A stretch of 64,000 nucleotides of DNA from Prevotella nigrescens. GTDB lineage: Bacteria > Bacteroidota > Bacteroidia > Bacteroidales > Bacteroidaceae. The position numbers were made by a program, and so were the translations under genes. This document shows positions 16,496 through 26,951 of the stretch, in pieces. Below the pieces are notes generated by a model. It saw nothing but the letters and a program-made list of their open reading frames with translations. It made no database searches and had not been told where the DNA came from. Numbering within the stretch: position 1 is the first letter of the stretch; each line of letters starts with the position of its first letter. The stretch lies in contig NZ_CP133465.1 in assembly GCF_031191185.1 (NCBI RefSeq), forward strand, positions 250,501-314,500. The letters are read 5' to 3'.

Positions 16496-18184
16496 TTATT
16501 TCTTGTTTGGGGCTGGAGTTAGTATCTTTTTGTATTCATCGATATTGCCAAGCAGCCTCACGGCTTCTTTCCATTGCTTGTCGAACTGAAGACTGTTGGC
16601 TATTGCTCCACGCTGATAGTAGTAGGCAGCCACCAGGTCTGCTGTAACAAGTTGCTTTATGGTCTGCTTGTGATGGTCGAGTTCCTTTGCTAAATTGTGC
16701 TGCAACTTCTTCTCCAGTGCCGCGAACTCTGGTTTGGCATCGTCGTAATAGCCCTCGAACTTCGCAATGTCAATAAGGTTCTTTACTGCTTTCTCGCTTT
16801 GCCGGTCGTATTTGAATCCGCTCTTTATGACAGCCGACTTGAAACTTTCGTAGTCGGCATCGGAGACAACAAAACTTTTTGGGTCGCCAATGGTTGGATG
16901 TTGCTTAATATAATCCAATTCCCAGTTCATCATAACCTCTGTTGAATCTAATCCCGGATTTACAAGATAGAGCGCAATGTTGGGGATTGAGTCAGGGAGG
17001 ACCTTCACGTCAGGACTTATACCACCACCGTCGCGCACAATTCTTCCATTTGCCGTATGGAACTCTTTCGTCAAAGAATCGGGAACGTGCTCCAGATATC
17101 CACCACGGCTGTGCTTGTAATTGATGGCTTGAATGCAGCGCCCGCTCGGAATGTAATATTTGCTGATTGTAAGCTTTAGGTTTCCGTTATAAGGCAAATC
17201 CATTGGTGCTTGTACCAATCCCTTGCCATAAGTACGACTGCCTAAGACTACGGCGCGGTCCAAGTCTTGCAAACTTCCACTTGTTATCTCGCTTGAACTT
17301 GCTGTTTCTCCGTTTACTAATACCACAATCGGTATAAGCGTGTCTATCGGTTCGACCGTTGTTTTGTATTCGCGGTTGGCACGTTGCATTTTTCCCTTCG
17401 TCTTCACAAGCAAAAGTCCCTTCGGCACAAACATATTCACGATGTTTATGGCTTCCTGAAGACTTCCGCCGCCATTGTTACGCAGGTCGAGCACTAACGA
17501 CTTCATTCCCTCTTTCTTCATTTCCAAGAATGCTCTGCGAACATCTTTCGAACAGTCTACGGTGAAAGAGTTCAGGTCTATATATCCAATTCCGTTCTGT
17601 TGCAAGCCATAATAAGGCACGGCAGGCATCTGAATGGCTTTCCGGGTAAGTTTAAACTTCAATACCTTACCAGTCGAAGGGCGCTTTATCTTTAACAAGA
17701 AAGAAGACCCGGCATCGCCACGCAAGCGTTCGCTGACATAGCTTGTGGACTTTTTATGCATCAATGAATCGTTGATAGACAATATTATATCGCCCTTCTT
17801 CAGACCGGCTTCTGCGGCTGGCATGTTCTCATAGGGTTCGTCTATTATAACATTATCCAACTTGAGGTCGTATCGTATCAGTGCACCAATACCTGCATAT
17901 TTGCCCGATATCATCATGTCCAGGTCCTTTACCTTGTCTTCAGGGAAATAGACGGTATAGGGGTCGAGCGAACTCAGCATGGCATTAATGCCGTTTCCTA
18001 TAACTTCGTCGGCGTTCAGTGTGTCTACATACATCAAATCGAGATATTTGTAGATAGCCGAAAACGTCTCTAAATTCTTAGCGACTTTGAAGTTATGGTC
18101 TTTGTCTGGCGTACTTTGAGCCAGAACATTCGTCTGCGACAGGAATGTGCACACACACAAGCAGAGAAATAGTCTTTTCATCAT
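16496..18184 (-). CDS. Carboxyl-terminal processing protease, S41 family
   Basis: About 562 residues. The chosen start at 18184 (MMKRLFLCLCVCTFLSQTNVLAQ) gives a signal peptide, so the enzyme should act in the periplasm. A PDZ domain covers about 90-180 (ISGKYAGIGALIRYD, AAEAGLKKGDIILSIND). The S41 core follows, with LRNNGGGSLQEA, the nucleophile serine in NGETASSSEI (near residue 300) and the lysine of SRTYGKGLVQ. The C-terminal ~150 residues are helical and charged. Known role of the family: cleaves proteins from the C-terminus or trims tails in the envelope. It has its own promoter region upstream, where TAAATTTG at 18226-18233 is a possible -7 box. Confidence 0.9.
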   Translation of the reverse strand: MMKRLFLCLCVCTFLSQTNVLAQSTPDKDHNFKVAKNLETFSAIYKYLDLMYVDTLNADEVIGNGINAMLSSLDPYTVYFPEDKVKDLDMMISGKYAGIGALIRYDLKLDNVIIDEPYENMPAAEAGLKKGDIILSINDSLMHKKSTSYVSERLRGDAGSSFLLKIKRPSTGKVLKFKLTRKAIQMPAVPYYGLQQNGIGYIDLNSFTVDCSKDVRRAFLEMKKEGMKSLVLDLRNNGGGSLQEAINIVNMFVPKGLLLVKTKGKMQRANREYKTTVEPIDTLIPIVVLVNGETASSSEITSGSLQDLDRAVVLGSRTYGKGLVQAPMDLPYNGNLKLTISKYYIPSGRCIQAINYKHSRGGYLEHVPDSLTKEFHTANGRIVRDGGGISPDVKVLPDSIPNIALYLVNPGLDSTEVMMNWELDYIKQHPTIGDPKSFVVSDADYESFKSAVIKSGFKYDRQSEKAVKNLIDIAKFEGYYDDAKPEFAALEKKLQHNLAKELDHHKQTIKQLVTADLVAAYYYQRGAIANSLQFDKQWKEAVRLLGNIDEYKKILTPAPNKK

Positions 18185-18297
18185 TCTTTCGTACATACAA
18201 AAGGGTTTATTTTTAAGAGTCTGTGCAAATTTACACTATTATATTGAAATACGGTGAGTGGCAGGAATAAAAAATAACCAATTTGGTTTATATCGCA

Positions 18298-18783
18298 TTA
18301 CTTAAATATAAGTGTTTTTGGTAGTTTCACCCACTTATTGTTCACAACTATGTTTATAGTACTGCCCTTTAGCTGCTTGAAAGTGTAAGAACCATCGCCA
18401 TTATATGTTAATGATGCTTCGAGGTCTTCGCTACCGTAGTCGTTAATAATAGTGAGTTTGGCAGTATTACCACTAATTGAATAATCTACAATAATCCACT
18501 TCCGAGTGTCGCGCTTGGCACCAAGATAGCCGGGAACCTTGCCAAACACTTCCTGATTGGGTATTAATATGCTTGGTTTATAGAGGTCGATGTCGAGCCA
18601 AACTTGGTACGCAGCGTTCTCGATGTGAGCTTTGAATATAGCTGTATCGGCAGAATTGTCCTGTACATGCGCAGAGGCATCGGCAACAAAAGTATCTGTT
18701 GCACGAATAGTGGCAGCAGACACTGTTATTACCAAACAGAATGCGAACGCCACTAACAATATCATTAATAGTCTTGTCTTCAT
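18298..18783 (-). CDS. Small exported protein of unknown function
   Basis: A 161-residue protein with a signal peptide (MKTRLLMILLVAFAFCLVITVSA). The mature part is beta-rich, with patterns such as AAYQVWLDIDLYKPSIL, RKWIIVDYSISGNTAKLTII and LEASLTYNGDGSYTFKQLKG. The family is not recognised. Its promoter region is divergent from that of the glycogen synthase gene. It is probably periplasmic or outer-membrane associated. Confidence 0.7.
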   Translation of the reverse strand: MKTRLLMILLVAFAFCLVITVSAATIRATDTFVADASAHVQDNSADTAIFKAHIENAAYQVWLDIDLYKPSILIPNQEVFGKVPGYLGAKRDTRKWIIVDYSISGNTAKLTIINDYGSEDLEASLTYNGDGSYTFKQLKGSTINIVVNNKWVKLPKTLIFK

Positions 18784-18791
18784 AACTTCTG

Positions 18792-18827
18792 CAAAGATAC
18801 TTCTTTTTTCTTTTGTATTGTAGCAAA
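18792..18827 (-). promoter_or_regulatory. Possible promoter of the small exported protein
   Basis: TATCTTTG (18792-18799, minus strand) fits the -7 box and is 9 bases from the ATG. TTTG at 18824-18827 is 24 bases upstream, a little further than usual. Confidence 0.45.
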
Positions 18828-18926
18828 TATAGCTTTTCTTTTTCCAAAGTTAAACGTTCTGCAAAGAAACAACGTGATTTATATCATAATTTAAAGATTA
18901 AAACACTTAAATAATCGATTTAGTTC

Positions 18927-18956
18927 TTTGCAGTTCAATTTTTTATAGTACCTTTG
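18927..18956 (+). promoter_or_regulatory. Promoter of the glycogen synthase gene
   Basis: TTTG at 18927-18930 and TACCTTTG at 18949-18956 are separated by 18 bases, close to the Bacteroidetes consensus. The ATG follows 22 bases later. Confidence 0.7.
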
Positions 18957-18978
18957 CAAAGTTTGATAAGAAAAGAAA

Positions 18979-20631
18979 ATGTTTCTGGATTTTATTTTTG
19001 AGACCAGTTGGGAAGTATGCAACAAGGTTGGTGGTATCTACACTGTGCTTTCCACACGTGCCAAAACATTGCAAGAGATAATGCGGGACCGCATTGTCTT
19101 CATTGGTCCTGATTGTTTCAATGGAGAAGAGAACCCATATTTTTTTGAAGACAAAGCACTTTTCAACGACTGGTTAGCCGTTGCCAAACATGATGGGTTA
19201 AGTTTAAAGATAGGTCGATGGAACACTCCAGGCACTCCAATAGCCTTTTTAGTAGACTTCAAGGCTTCTTATGCTGATAAGAACAAATTCTATGGTGAGC
19301 TTTGGGAACGCTACGGTGTAGACAGCCTGCATGCTTACGGCGATTACGACGACTCGGCTATGTTCTCTTATGCTACCGCAAAAGTTGTTGAAAGTTTCTT
19401 TCGGTTCTATTTATGCAACTGCACAAACGTTATTTTCCACGCCAATGAGTGGCAGACGGGCTTTGCTGCATTGGCATTACAGCACGATGTACCCGAGATA
19501 GCAACAATATTTACTACCCATGCAACAGGAATAGGACGCAGCATAGCCGGCAACAACAAGCCACTGTACGACTATCTGCAAGCATATAATGGCGACCAAA
19601 TGGCAGACGAACTCAATATGCAGAGTAAACATTCTATTGAGAAACAGACTGCACACTATGTAGACTGCTTCACTACAGTGAGCGACATTACTGCCGTTGA
19701 ATGTAAAGAACTCTTGGACAAACCCGTAGACGCGGTGCTTCCGAATGGATTCGAAGACGACTTCGTCCCTAAAGCCGCCCTATTTACGAAAAAACGTAAC
19801 GCTGCCCGCAAACGATTGTTACGTATTGCCGAAGCGCTTACTGGTTCTAAGCTTGACGACAATACGCTTATTGTGTCTACAAGTGGGCGTTACGAATTCA
19901 GAAATAAGGGCATCGATGTCTTTATTGAGGCAATAAACAAATTAAGGCACGATGAAGAACTACAACGAGATGTCGTTGTATTCATTGAAGTACCAGGTTG
20001 GGTAGCTCGACCTCGCACTGACCTGCAAGAACGTTTAGCAACAAACAAAACATACGACACAGCACTGTTCCTTCCACTTGTTACACATGAACTACACAAC
20101 ATGGACGCTGATCGTGTATTGAACATGGCGCGTCATTTAGGCATTGCAAATGCACCCACCGACAAAGTGAAACTAATATTTATTCCTTGTTACTTGAATG
20201 GAGATGACGGAATAGTAAATATGTCTTACTACGATGTGGTGTTAGGCAACGACCTTTGTGTGTACCCATCTTACTATGAGCCATGGGGGTACACACCTTT
20301 AGAATCGATAGCTTTCAAAGTTCCGTGTATCACAACCGACCTTGCTGGCTTTGGTTTATGGGCAAACCAGCTGAAAGGCAAATTTTGCGAGATAACAGAT
20401 GGCGTAAAAGTAATACACCGAACCGACAACAACTACTTTGAAGTGGCAGACAGCATAAAGCAGACCATAAAGGAATATGCTGCGATGGACAAGAAAACAG
20501 TTGAGAAATGTAGAGCGAACGCACAAAAGTTATCGAAGAAAGCATTGTGGCGCGAGTTCATACAAGCTTACAAAACTGCCTACGACATTGCCATAAAGAA
20601 TAGAGACGTAAGATTAAGAGAAAGAGAATGA
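18979..20631 (+). CDS. Glycogen synthase, GT3 type
   Basis: A 550-residue cytosolic glycosyltransferase. The N-terminal ETSWEVCNKVGGIYTVLSTRA carries the KVGGIY nucleotide-sugar loop, and HANEWQTGFAAL, FTTHATGIGRSIAG and YEPWGYTPLESIAFKVPCITTDLAGFGLW mark the two Rossmann halves and the C-terminal donor site. The pattern is that of GT3 (eukaryote-like, UDP-glucose-linked in characterised members) rather than bacterial GT5 GlgA. It extends alpha-1,4-glucan chains. The glycogen phosphorylase gene follows after 92 bases, suggesting co-transcription and joint control of glycogen build-up and use. The name glgA is avoided because the fold family differs. Confidence 0.9.
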   Translation: MFLDFIFETSWEVCNKVGGIYTVLSTRAKTLQEIMRDRIVFIGPDCFNGEENPYFFEDKALFNDWLAVAKHDGLSLKIGRWNTPGTPIAFLVDFKASYADKNKFYGELWERYGVDSLHAYGDYDDSAMFSYATAKVVESFFRFYLCNCTNVIFHANEWQTGFAALALQHDVPEIATIFTTHATGIGRSIAGNNKPLYDYLQAYNGDQMADELNMQSKHSIEKQTAHYVDCFTTVSDITAVECKELLDKPVDAVLPNGFEDDFVPKAALFTKKRNAARKRLLRIAEALTGSKLDDNTLIVSTSGRYEFRNKGIDVFIEAINKLRHDEELQRDVVVFIEVPGWVARPRTDLQERLATNKTYDTALFLPLVTHELHNMDADRVLNMARHLGIANAPTDKVKLIFIPCYLNGDDGIVNMSYYDVVLGNDLCVYPSYYEPWGYTPLESIAFKVPCITTDLAGFGLWANQLKGKFCEITDGVKVIHRTDNNYFEVADSIKQTIKEYAAMDKKTVEKCRANAQKLSKKALWREFIQAYKTAYDIAIKNRDVRLRERE

Positions 20632-20723
20632 AAATGATAACAAACATATCCGAATATAGCGATAGACGGATTAGATTGTAAGGATAAAAAGAATAAACAT
20701 AAAATAACATAATAGATAGAATT

Positions 20724-23282
20724 ATGAAGATAAAGTCTGATTATTCAAATGAACCTCAATGGAAAGAGGTGAATGTTAAGTCAAGTCTTCCAAAAGAATT
20801 GGCTTGTCTCGACGAGATAGCACACAACCTTTGGTATGGTTGGACACACGAGGCACGTAGCCTTTTTACCCATTTGGACGAAGAACTTTACGAGAAGGTA
20901 GGGCACAATCCGGTGTTGTTACTCGAACAATTGAGCTACGACCGTAAGGAAGCCATTGTTAAAGACAAGGATCTGATGAAGCGCGTGAAGAACGTTTATA
21001 AGATGTTCAAGGACTATATGAACGTGAAACCCAATGCTAAACGTCCGTCAGTAGCCTATTTCTGTATGGAGTTTGGTCTTAACCAAGTCCTGAAAATCTA
21101 TTCAGGTGGTTTGGGAATGCTCGCCGGGGACTACCTCAAAGAAGCGTCAGACTCTAATGTAGATCTCTGTGCAGTGGGCTTCCTCTATCGTTACGGCTAC
21201 TTCCGTCAGAGTCTTTCAATGGACGGTCAGCAGATAGCAAAGTACGATGCACAAATCTTCAATTCACTTCCTATCGAACGTGTGCTCGATACTGATGGTA
21301 ACCAAATGGTTGTAGATGTGCCTTACACCAACTATATGGTTCACGCATTGGTATGGCAGGTGAACGTAGGTCGTATAAAACTCTACTTGCTCGATACCGA
21401 CAACGACATGAATTCAGAGTTCGACCGTCCTATTACGCATGCCCTTTACGGAGGCGATTGGGAAAACCGAATCAAGCAAGAAATATTGCTCGGTATCGGT
21501 GGCATACTCACTTTGAAGAAGCTCGGCATAAAGAAAGACATCTATCACTGCAACGAAGGACACGCAGCACTTTGCAACTTGCAACGACTCTGCGACTATG
21601 TAGAGCAAGGCTTAACATTCAATCAGGCAATGGAACTTGTCCGTGCATCTTCGCTCTACACCGTTCATACGCCTGTCCCAGCTGGACACGACTACTTTGA
21701 CGAAGCTCTCTTCAACAAGTATATGTCAGGTTATCCCGAAAAATTGGGCATAAGCTGGGACGAATTCATCGGCATGGGACGTACCAATCCCGACGACCAC
21801 AGCGAACGTTTCTGCATGAGTACCTTCGCTTGCAATACATCACAGGAAATCAACGGCGTATCTCGCCTGCACGGTTGGGTAAGCCAGAAGATGTTCGCAC
21901 CGCTGTGGAAGGGCTATTTCCCCGAAGAAAACCATGTGGGCTATGTTACGAACGGTGTACACCTGCCTACATGGACAGCTACAGAATGGCGTAAAGTATA
22001 CGCTGCAAACTTCGATGACAATTTTATGTCAGACCAAAGCAACGAGAATATTTGGCACGCCATATACAATGTTCCTGATGAGGAGATATGGAACACACGT
22101 ATGGCTTTGAAGAATAAACTCATAAAATATATCCGCGATAAATTCACACAGCAATGGCTTCGCAACCAGGGAGACCCTGCAAAGGTGGTTTCTATCCTCG
22201 AAAAGATAAATCCTAACGCACTGATGATTGGCTTCTGCCGCCGCTTTGCAACCTATAAACGTGCGCACCTTCTCTTTACCGATTTGGAGCGTTTGGAGAA
22301 GATTGTGAACAATCCCGACCGTCCGGTGCTCTTCTTCTTCTCTGGTAAGGCACACCCTGCAGACGGTGCCGGGCAGGGACTGATTAAGCGAATATTCGAG
22401 ATTTCGCAGATGCCACAATTCCTCGGCAAGATTATTTTCCTTGAAGACTACGACATGGAACTGGCACGCCGCCTTGTTTCCGGTGTCGATATTTGGATGA
22501 ACACTCCGACTCGCCCGTTAGAGGCAAGTGGTACATCTGGCGAAAAGGCAGAAATGAATGGTGTTGTAAACTTGTCTGTGCTCGATGGCTGGTGGGTGGA
22601 AGGTTATCGCAAGGGTGCTGGCTGGGCTCTTCCAGAGAAGCGCACTTACCAAAACCAAGAGTATCAGGACAAACTCGATGCTGCCACAATCTACAGTTTG
22701 TTAGAAAACGAAATAACGCCTCTGTTCTTCAACAAGACCAAGGGCAAGACCTATTCGGCTGATTGGGTTAAGGTTGTGAAGAATTCTATCGCTACCATCG
22801 CACCACATTACACAATGAAGCGCCAGTTAGACGACTACTACTCTAAGTTCTATGACAAGCAGGCTGAACGTTCGGCTAAACTGCATGCCAACGATAACCG
22901 TTTAGCCAAGGAAATTGCATTGTGGAAAGAGACGGTAGCAGAACGTTGGGACAGCATTAACGTTATAGACAGCAATTTCGATGCGCTGAACAATGCCGTA
23001 ACCGGAAAGGTAACAACACTTACATTCACGATAGACGAGCAGGGACTTCAAGACGCAGTTGGCTTGGAACTTGTAGTGCTAAACAATACGCCTGTCGACG
23101 ATGTTAACATTCATAAGGTGTTGCCATTCAAGCTTGTTAAGACCGAGGGCAACCTCTACACTTTCCAATTAGACTTCGATGCCTCTGACGCAGGTGCATT
23201 CAAGTGTGCCGTTCGTATGTATCCAAAGAACAGTTTGTTGCCACACCGTCAAGACTTCGCGTATGTTAAGTGGCTCAACTAA
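20724..23282 (+). CDS. glgP: Alpha-glucan (glycogen) phosphorylase, GT35
   Basis: An 852-residue cytosolic enzyme that releases glucose-1-phosphate from glycogen, using pyridoxal phosphate. It starts with a DUF3417-like helical domain ([20 protein letters not shown]), typical of the short-type family. The core shows [59 protein letters not shown] and the PLP lysine in [11 protein letters not shown]. The C-terminal ~130 residues are beta-rich. It follows the GT3 synthase in the same direction and is closed by a terminator at 23319. Confidence 0.93.
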   Translation: MKIKSDYSNEPQWKEVNVKSSLPKELACLDEIAHNLWYGWTHEARSLFTHLDEELYEKVGHNPVLLLEQLSYDRKEAIVKDKDLMKRVKNVYKMFKDYMNVKPNAKRPSVAYFCMEFGLNQVLKIYSGGLGMLAGDYLKEASDSNVDLCAVGFLYRYGYFRQSLSMDGQQIAKYDAQIFNSLPIERVLDTDGNQMVVDVPYTNYMVHALVWQVNVGRIKLYLLDTDNDMNSEFDRPITHALYGGDWENRIKQEILLGIGGILTLKKLGIKKDIYHCNEGHAALCNLQRLCDYVEQGLTFNQAMELVRASSLYTVHTPVPAGHDYFDEALFNKYMSGYPEKLGISWDEFIGMGRTNPDDHSERFCMSTFACNTSQEINGVSRLHGWVSQKMFAPLWKGYFPEENHVGYVTNGVHLPTWTATEWRKVYAANFDDNFMSDQSNENIWHAIYNVPDEEIWNTRMALKNKLIKYIRDKFTQQWLRNQGDPAKVVSILEKINPNALMIGFCRRFATYKRAHLLFTDLERLEKIVNNPDRPVLFFFSGKAHPADGAGQGLIKRIFEISQMPQFLGKIIFLEDYDMELARRLVSGVDIWMNTPTRPLEASGTSGEKAEMNGVVNLSVLDGWWVEGYRKGAGWALPEKRTYQNQEYQDKLDAATIYSLLENEITPLFFNKTKGKTYSADWVKVVKNSIATIAPHYTMKRQLDDYYSKFYDKQAERSAKLHANDNRLAKEIALWKETVAERWDSINVIDSNFDALNNAVTGKVTTLTFTIDEQGLQDAVGLELVVLNNTPVDDVNIHKVLPFKLVKTEGNLYTFQLDFDASDAGAFKCAVRMYPKNSLLPHRQDFAYVKWLN

Positions 23283-23318
23283 GCTGCCGAATGCACATTA
23301 TAATATATAGACAACAGT

Positions 23319-23352
23319 CCCCTCTCGAGTTCATATTCGGGAGGGGATTTTG
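23319..23352 (+). terminator. Terminator of the glycogen operon
   Basis: The stem CCCCTCtCG / CGgGAGGGG is followed by ATTTTGTTT. The rest of the 23283-23633 gap is AT-rich and shows no other feature I can support. Confidence 0.85.
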
Positions 23353-23633
23353 TTTATGTCACTGTAAATGTGCCATACTTCGCATTGTGCAACGTCTTTA
23401 CACGTTGGTTGAAAGTTTTCAGATATAGTGCAAAAAAGGCTTAGAGTACAATATATTCTGTTATTTTTAGTTTAATGTTTAGACATTAGTTGAGATATTT
23501 TGTTTGCACCATTTAGAGACTGATATGGAGGAATGTTTAATGTTAAAGTATTAATGGTGAACATTTCATTGCGAATGGACGTACGGGTACTATAAAAGGG
23601 GTATTTATATTTTAAAATAGTATTAAATTGATT

Positions 23634-24323
23634 ATGAACGATAACGATGTTTCGTATTATTATAAGGAGGCTTTAGCTACAGATAGTTTTACGGTACACA
23701 ATAACTTTCTGAATATGTTATTGCAAGATGATTCTGCATTAGGTATGGAACGCCATTATTGCTATTTTAAAGATTCGGAGAATGCTTATTTGAAACGAAT
23801 TTTAGGGAAAGGATTTCTAAAGCGTGGAAGAGAAGGTATGCTTTTTTTGGAAGAAAAACTGAAAACTGAAACTGATACTCTGGCAAAATCTAATGTGATT
23901 CATCTCATAGGATTGTCGTACAATAAAGAATATCTGCCCTATATTCTGCCTTATCTTGACGATGCAGACAAAGAAATTAGATACAAAGCCATAATTGCTT
24001 GTGGCTGGTTGGGCGATGCTGAGGCTATTAAAATTTTAAAAGAACATTATGCTACCGAAAAAGATACTTTGTTGCGTGGATTTATTGTATCGGCTATGCG
24101 ACAGATTTTTTTTAGACACAAGGAGACTAAGCAACAAATTGTAGATTTTATTTATGTAAAAATGCCAGAAGAAACCGACAACGAATTGCTTGCCATTATG
24201 ATAGTTGTTCTTCAGGACCTTACAAAGATGAAATTTGGTTTGAAAGAAGAATCGAACTCTGGTATTATTTCGGGCAATGTTACACGAGCTGTAAATAAAG
24301 TGCTGAAAATGATAGAGAAGTAG
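23634..24323 (+). CDS. HEAT-repeat protein
   Basis: About 229 residues from the ATG at 23634; a TTG two codons earlier is less likely. Residues about 80-170 form HEAT-type helical hairpins (NVIHLIGLSYNKEYLPYILPYLDDADKEIRYKAIIACGWLGDAEAIKILKEHY). The protein has no signal peptide, so it is likely cytosolic. HEAT folds serve as protein-binding scaffolds; the partner is unknown. An IS5-type element begins 179 bases downstream, and the AT-rich composition from here on differs from the glycogen genes. Confidence 0.75.
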   Translation: MNDNDVSYYYKEALATDSFTVHNNFLNMLLQDDSALGMERHYCYFKDSENAYLKRILGKGFLKRGREGMLFLEEKLKTETDTLAKSNVIHLIGLSYNKEYLPYILPYLDDADKEIRYKAIIACGWLGDAEAIKILKEHYATEKDTLLRGFIVSAMRQIFFRHKETKQQIVDFIYVKMPEETDNELLAIMIVVLQDLTKMKFGLKEESNSGIISGNVTRAVNKVLKMIEK

Positions 24324-24502
24324 AAACGTTGTTTTACAGATATTTTCGTAACTCTCCAATTCTCTTTTTGGGTTTAAATGCACAAATGGGCAGGTGTTCT
24401 AAATTAAACCCATATATGTTTGTTCCAATTTTGTTTTGCCCTATCAATATTTTTAAGTCTTTTTTGTGGATACAAAACGAGAGTAATTTTCAATGATAAT
24501 TA

Positions 24503-25930
24503 GTTCTCCCTTAAAAACCTAATATTCCTCTGATTCATAGTATATTATCCTGTAAATTATTTGCTTATATCTGCAAGTTTTTGTACCTTTACATTATAAA
24601 TCTTGCAGATATTTATGCTTAAACGTACATCCAAACAGCTCTCTTTGTTCTCTTCTTTAGAGGACATGCTTAGCCATGAACATCCCCTTTTCCAACTTAG
24701 TAATAAGATTAATTGGGCACGTTTTGAAAATGCTTTTTCTCCATTGTATTGCAGTACTAATGGTCGCCCTGCCCATGCTATTCGGTTGATGTGTGGTCTT
24801 TTAATTTTAAAACATTTGCGTAATGTGTCAGATGAAATGGTGGTTTCTCAATGGAGCGAGAATGCTTACTACCAATATTTCTGTGGTGGACTTGAATTTA
24901 TGCCAAAAGAGCCCTGTGATGCTTCCGAGTTAGTTCACTTCAGAAATCGTATAGGTGAGAAAGGTATGGAGTTAATATTAGCCGAGAGCATCCGCGTTAA
25001 TACTGACCATGATAACGAAGATCATTTTGATACGGCTTTCATTGATTCTACCGTGCAGGAGAAGAATATAACCTATCCTACAGATGCGAAGTTGCATAAA
25101 AAGATAATCAAAAACGTTCTGAAGATAGTTCATGACAATTGTCTCCCTCTACGACAGAGTTATACGCGTACCTTGAAAGGAATTTACCGTTCCCAACGTT
25201 TTCGTAATCATCCCAAGAATCGTAAGAAAGCTCTTAAGGCAGATAGGCAACTGAAGACCATAGCAGGTAGATTAGTAAGAGAGCTAGAGCGTAATCTTGT
25301 GGGAAGGAAAGGATATGAGAAGATGTTTGAGCTATATTACAGAGTTCTTTCTCAGAATAGGAAGTCAAAGAACAAAGTATATTCTCTGCACGAACCAGAT
25401 GTAGTTTGCGTCAGCAAGGGTAAGGAACATAAGCAATATGAGTTTGGCAATAAAGTATCTATTCTTCGCTCATGGTCAGGACTTATTCTTGGTGCATGTT
25501 CTTTTAGGAATGAATATGATGGGCATACTATCGAAAAGACGTTGGAACAAACCCAAAGGATGACAGGAAGGAAGGTTGATAAGTTTGCAGGAGATAGAGG
25601 GTATAGAGGTTTAAAGCAGATTGGGCAGACAAAGATACTCATCCCAGACACTCCTAAAGCTAAAGACAGCTACTACCAAAAGAGAAAGAAACACAAGCTG
25701 TTTTGTAAACGAGCCGGTATAGAGCCAACGATAGGACATCTTAAAGCAGACCACCGATTATCTCGCAACTTTTATAAAGGTGTCAAAGGAGATGCTAGCA
25801 ATGTATTATTAGCTGCCGCAGCATATAACTTCAAAAGAGCTATGAGAGTTCTTTTGTACCTTATAAAAAGAATCAGTATAAAGCTTGTCAGTACAAACTT
25901 TATGCTGAAATATAGTTTTTAAGGGACGAC
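24503..25930 (+). mobile_element. IS5-type insertion sequence, copy A (1428 bp)
   Basis: The left end GTTCTCCCTTAAAAACCT and the right end (inward) GTCGTCCCTTAAAAACTA are imperfect inverted repeats. TA flanks both sides (24501-24502, 25931-25932). The length, 1428 bp, is exactly that of copies B, C and D. It encodes one transposase and lies in direct orientation with copy B, 1021 bases away. Confidence 0.92.
24615..25922 (+). CDS. IS5-family transposase (copy A)
   Basis: 435 residues from the ATG at 24615. The N-terminal domain (LFSSLEDMLSHEHPLFQLSNKINW, RPAHAIRLMCGLLILKHLRNVSDE, YYQYFCG) is the usual start of IS5-family transposases. The DDE catalytic core has FIDSTVQEKNITYPTDAKL (first D), LAGDRGYRG-type (here FAGDRGYRG, second D) and KRAGIEPTIGHLKADHRL (E). 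No frameshift is seen, so it should be active. It differs from copy C at a handful of residues. Confidence 0.92.
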   Translation: MLKRTSKQLSLFSSLEDMLSHEHPLFQLSNKINWARFENAFSPLYCSTNGRPAHAIRLMCGLLILKHLRNVSDEMVVSQWSENAYYQYFCGGLEFMPKEPCDASELVHFRNRIGEKGMELILAESIRVNTDHDNEDHFDTAFIDSTVQEKNITYPTDAKLHKKIIKNVLKIVHDNCLPLRQSYTRTLKGIYRSQRFRNHPKNRKKALKADRQLKTIAGRLVRELERNLVGRKGYEKMFELYYRVLSQNRKSKNKVYSLHEPDVVCVSKGKEHKQYEFGNKVSILRSWSGLILGACSFRNEYDGHTIEKTLEQTQRMTGRKVDKFAGDRGYRGLKQIGQTKILIPDTPKAKDSYYQKRKKHKLFCKRAGIEPTIGHLKADHRLSRNFYKGVKGDASNVLLAAAAYNFKRAMRVLLYLIKRISIKLVSTNFMLKYSF

Positions 25931-25937
25931 TATATAA

Positions 25938-26447
25938 TTATAATTCATTATATTCTGACTTAGAACATTGTTTAAATAAGTATATATCAAAATACATTAT
26001 AGAAAGTGATTTACTCCCAAAGCTATATTCATAGCCTAATCCTACATAAGTTTTATTATCAGAAAATTCTATTTTATTATCTTTAGAAGAAATAGAATAG
26101 ATAGAATATTTCCTATTTAATGAATTTTTAAATCTCTCCCATACTTCTTTTAAAAGCTCTTCTGGAGTATATTCTCCATCATCCCTAAAATCAACACAAT
26201 ATAATTTTCCTTTATAAAAACTAAAATAAGTATCTTGCCAGTTATAGCCAGCAAATGTTATATTTGATGCTACATATTCACCATTTTTTCTAAGTGAATA
26301 TTTATAATGATGATTTTTCAAATAATTTAATACTTGTGCCTTCGTTGTAACACCTAAAGTAAAATCTAATATTTTCCTTTGTATTTGAGCTGTTGCAGTT
26401 ACCATACAAAGTAAAAGAAACATAAGAGAATATAATCGTGGTGTCAT
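25938..26447 (-). CDS. Small exported protein of unknown function, between two IS copies
   Basis: A 169-residue protein with a signal peptide (MTPRLYSLMFLLLCMVTATAQ). The mature part starts ILDFTLGVTTKAQVLNYLKNHH, which recalls proteins that sense or bind at the envelope, but no family is recognised. Its stop lies 8 bases from copy A and its codon use is very AT-rich, so it may have been acquired together with the neighbouring phage fragment. Confidence 0.7.
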   Translation of the reverse strand: MTPRLYSLMFLLLCMVTATAQIQRKILDFTLGVTTKAQVLNYLKNHHYKYSLRKNGEYVASNITFAGYNWQDTYFSFYKGKLYCVDFRDDGEYTPEELLKEVWERFKNSLNRKYSIYSISSKDNKIEFSDNKTYVGLGYEYSFGSKSLSIMYFDIYLFKQCSKSEYNEL

Positions 26448-26512
26448 ATAAACAGCTGTTTTTTACAAAAGTACAAAATAAAAATGATATAGTATAACTA
26501 TATAAAAGTTAA

Positions 26513-26951
26513 AAATATATAAAAACGTATTGGTTTACTAAAAAGAAAAAAATAGAAGAACGTAGTAATCCATTTGATTATTTGATGTATAATAGTACTG
26601 GAAGTTATACAGAAAGTAAGGCTTTACTACTTAGTACGGTTTATAGATGTGTAGAAGTAATATCTGATAGCATTGCTTAGCTACCATTAGAGCCGTATAA
26701 AATAGACAATAATGGATATAAGATTAAATATACAGAGCATCCTACTTACAGCTTACTAAATAGAGAGCCAAATAATAAAATGACTAGGTTCACTTTTATA
26801 AAGACTTTGGTTATTAGTATGCTTTTAAAAGGTAATGGGTATGCTTATATAGAAAGAGATAATAACGGAAATGCTAAGGCTTTACATTATATTCCAGCAG
26901 AATTAGTAACTGTGGTACAGCCACAAACTATTAATGATAATATAGTATATA
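26513..26951 (+). pseudogene. Phage portal protein (HK97 type) N-terminal fragment
   Basis: The translated frame reads SNPFDYLMYNSTGSY..STVYRCVEVISDSIA, a stop (TAG at 26678-26680), then LPLEPYKIDNNGYK, HPTYSLLNREPNNKMTRFTFIKTLVISMLLKGNGYAYIERD and NAKALHYIPAELV. This order of motifs is that of HK97-family portal proteins (phage capsid vertex, DNA entry). The reading frame lacks a start codon, carries the internal stop and is cut by copy B, leaving only about the first third of a ~400-residue family. No other phage gene is seen nearby, so it is a leftover of a prophage removed by IS activity. Confidence 0.85.

Noticed and set aside
26678..26680. Recoded TAG inside the phage portal frame
   Set aside because: The frame also lacks a start and is cut by an IS, so decay explains the stop; there is no sign of a TAG-suppressing tRNA here.
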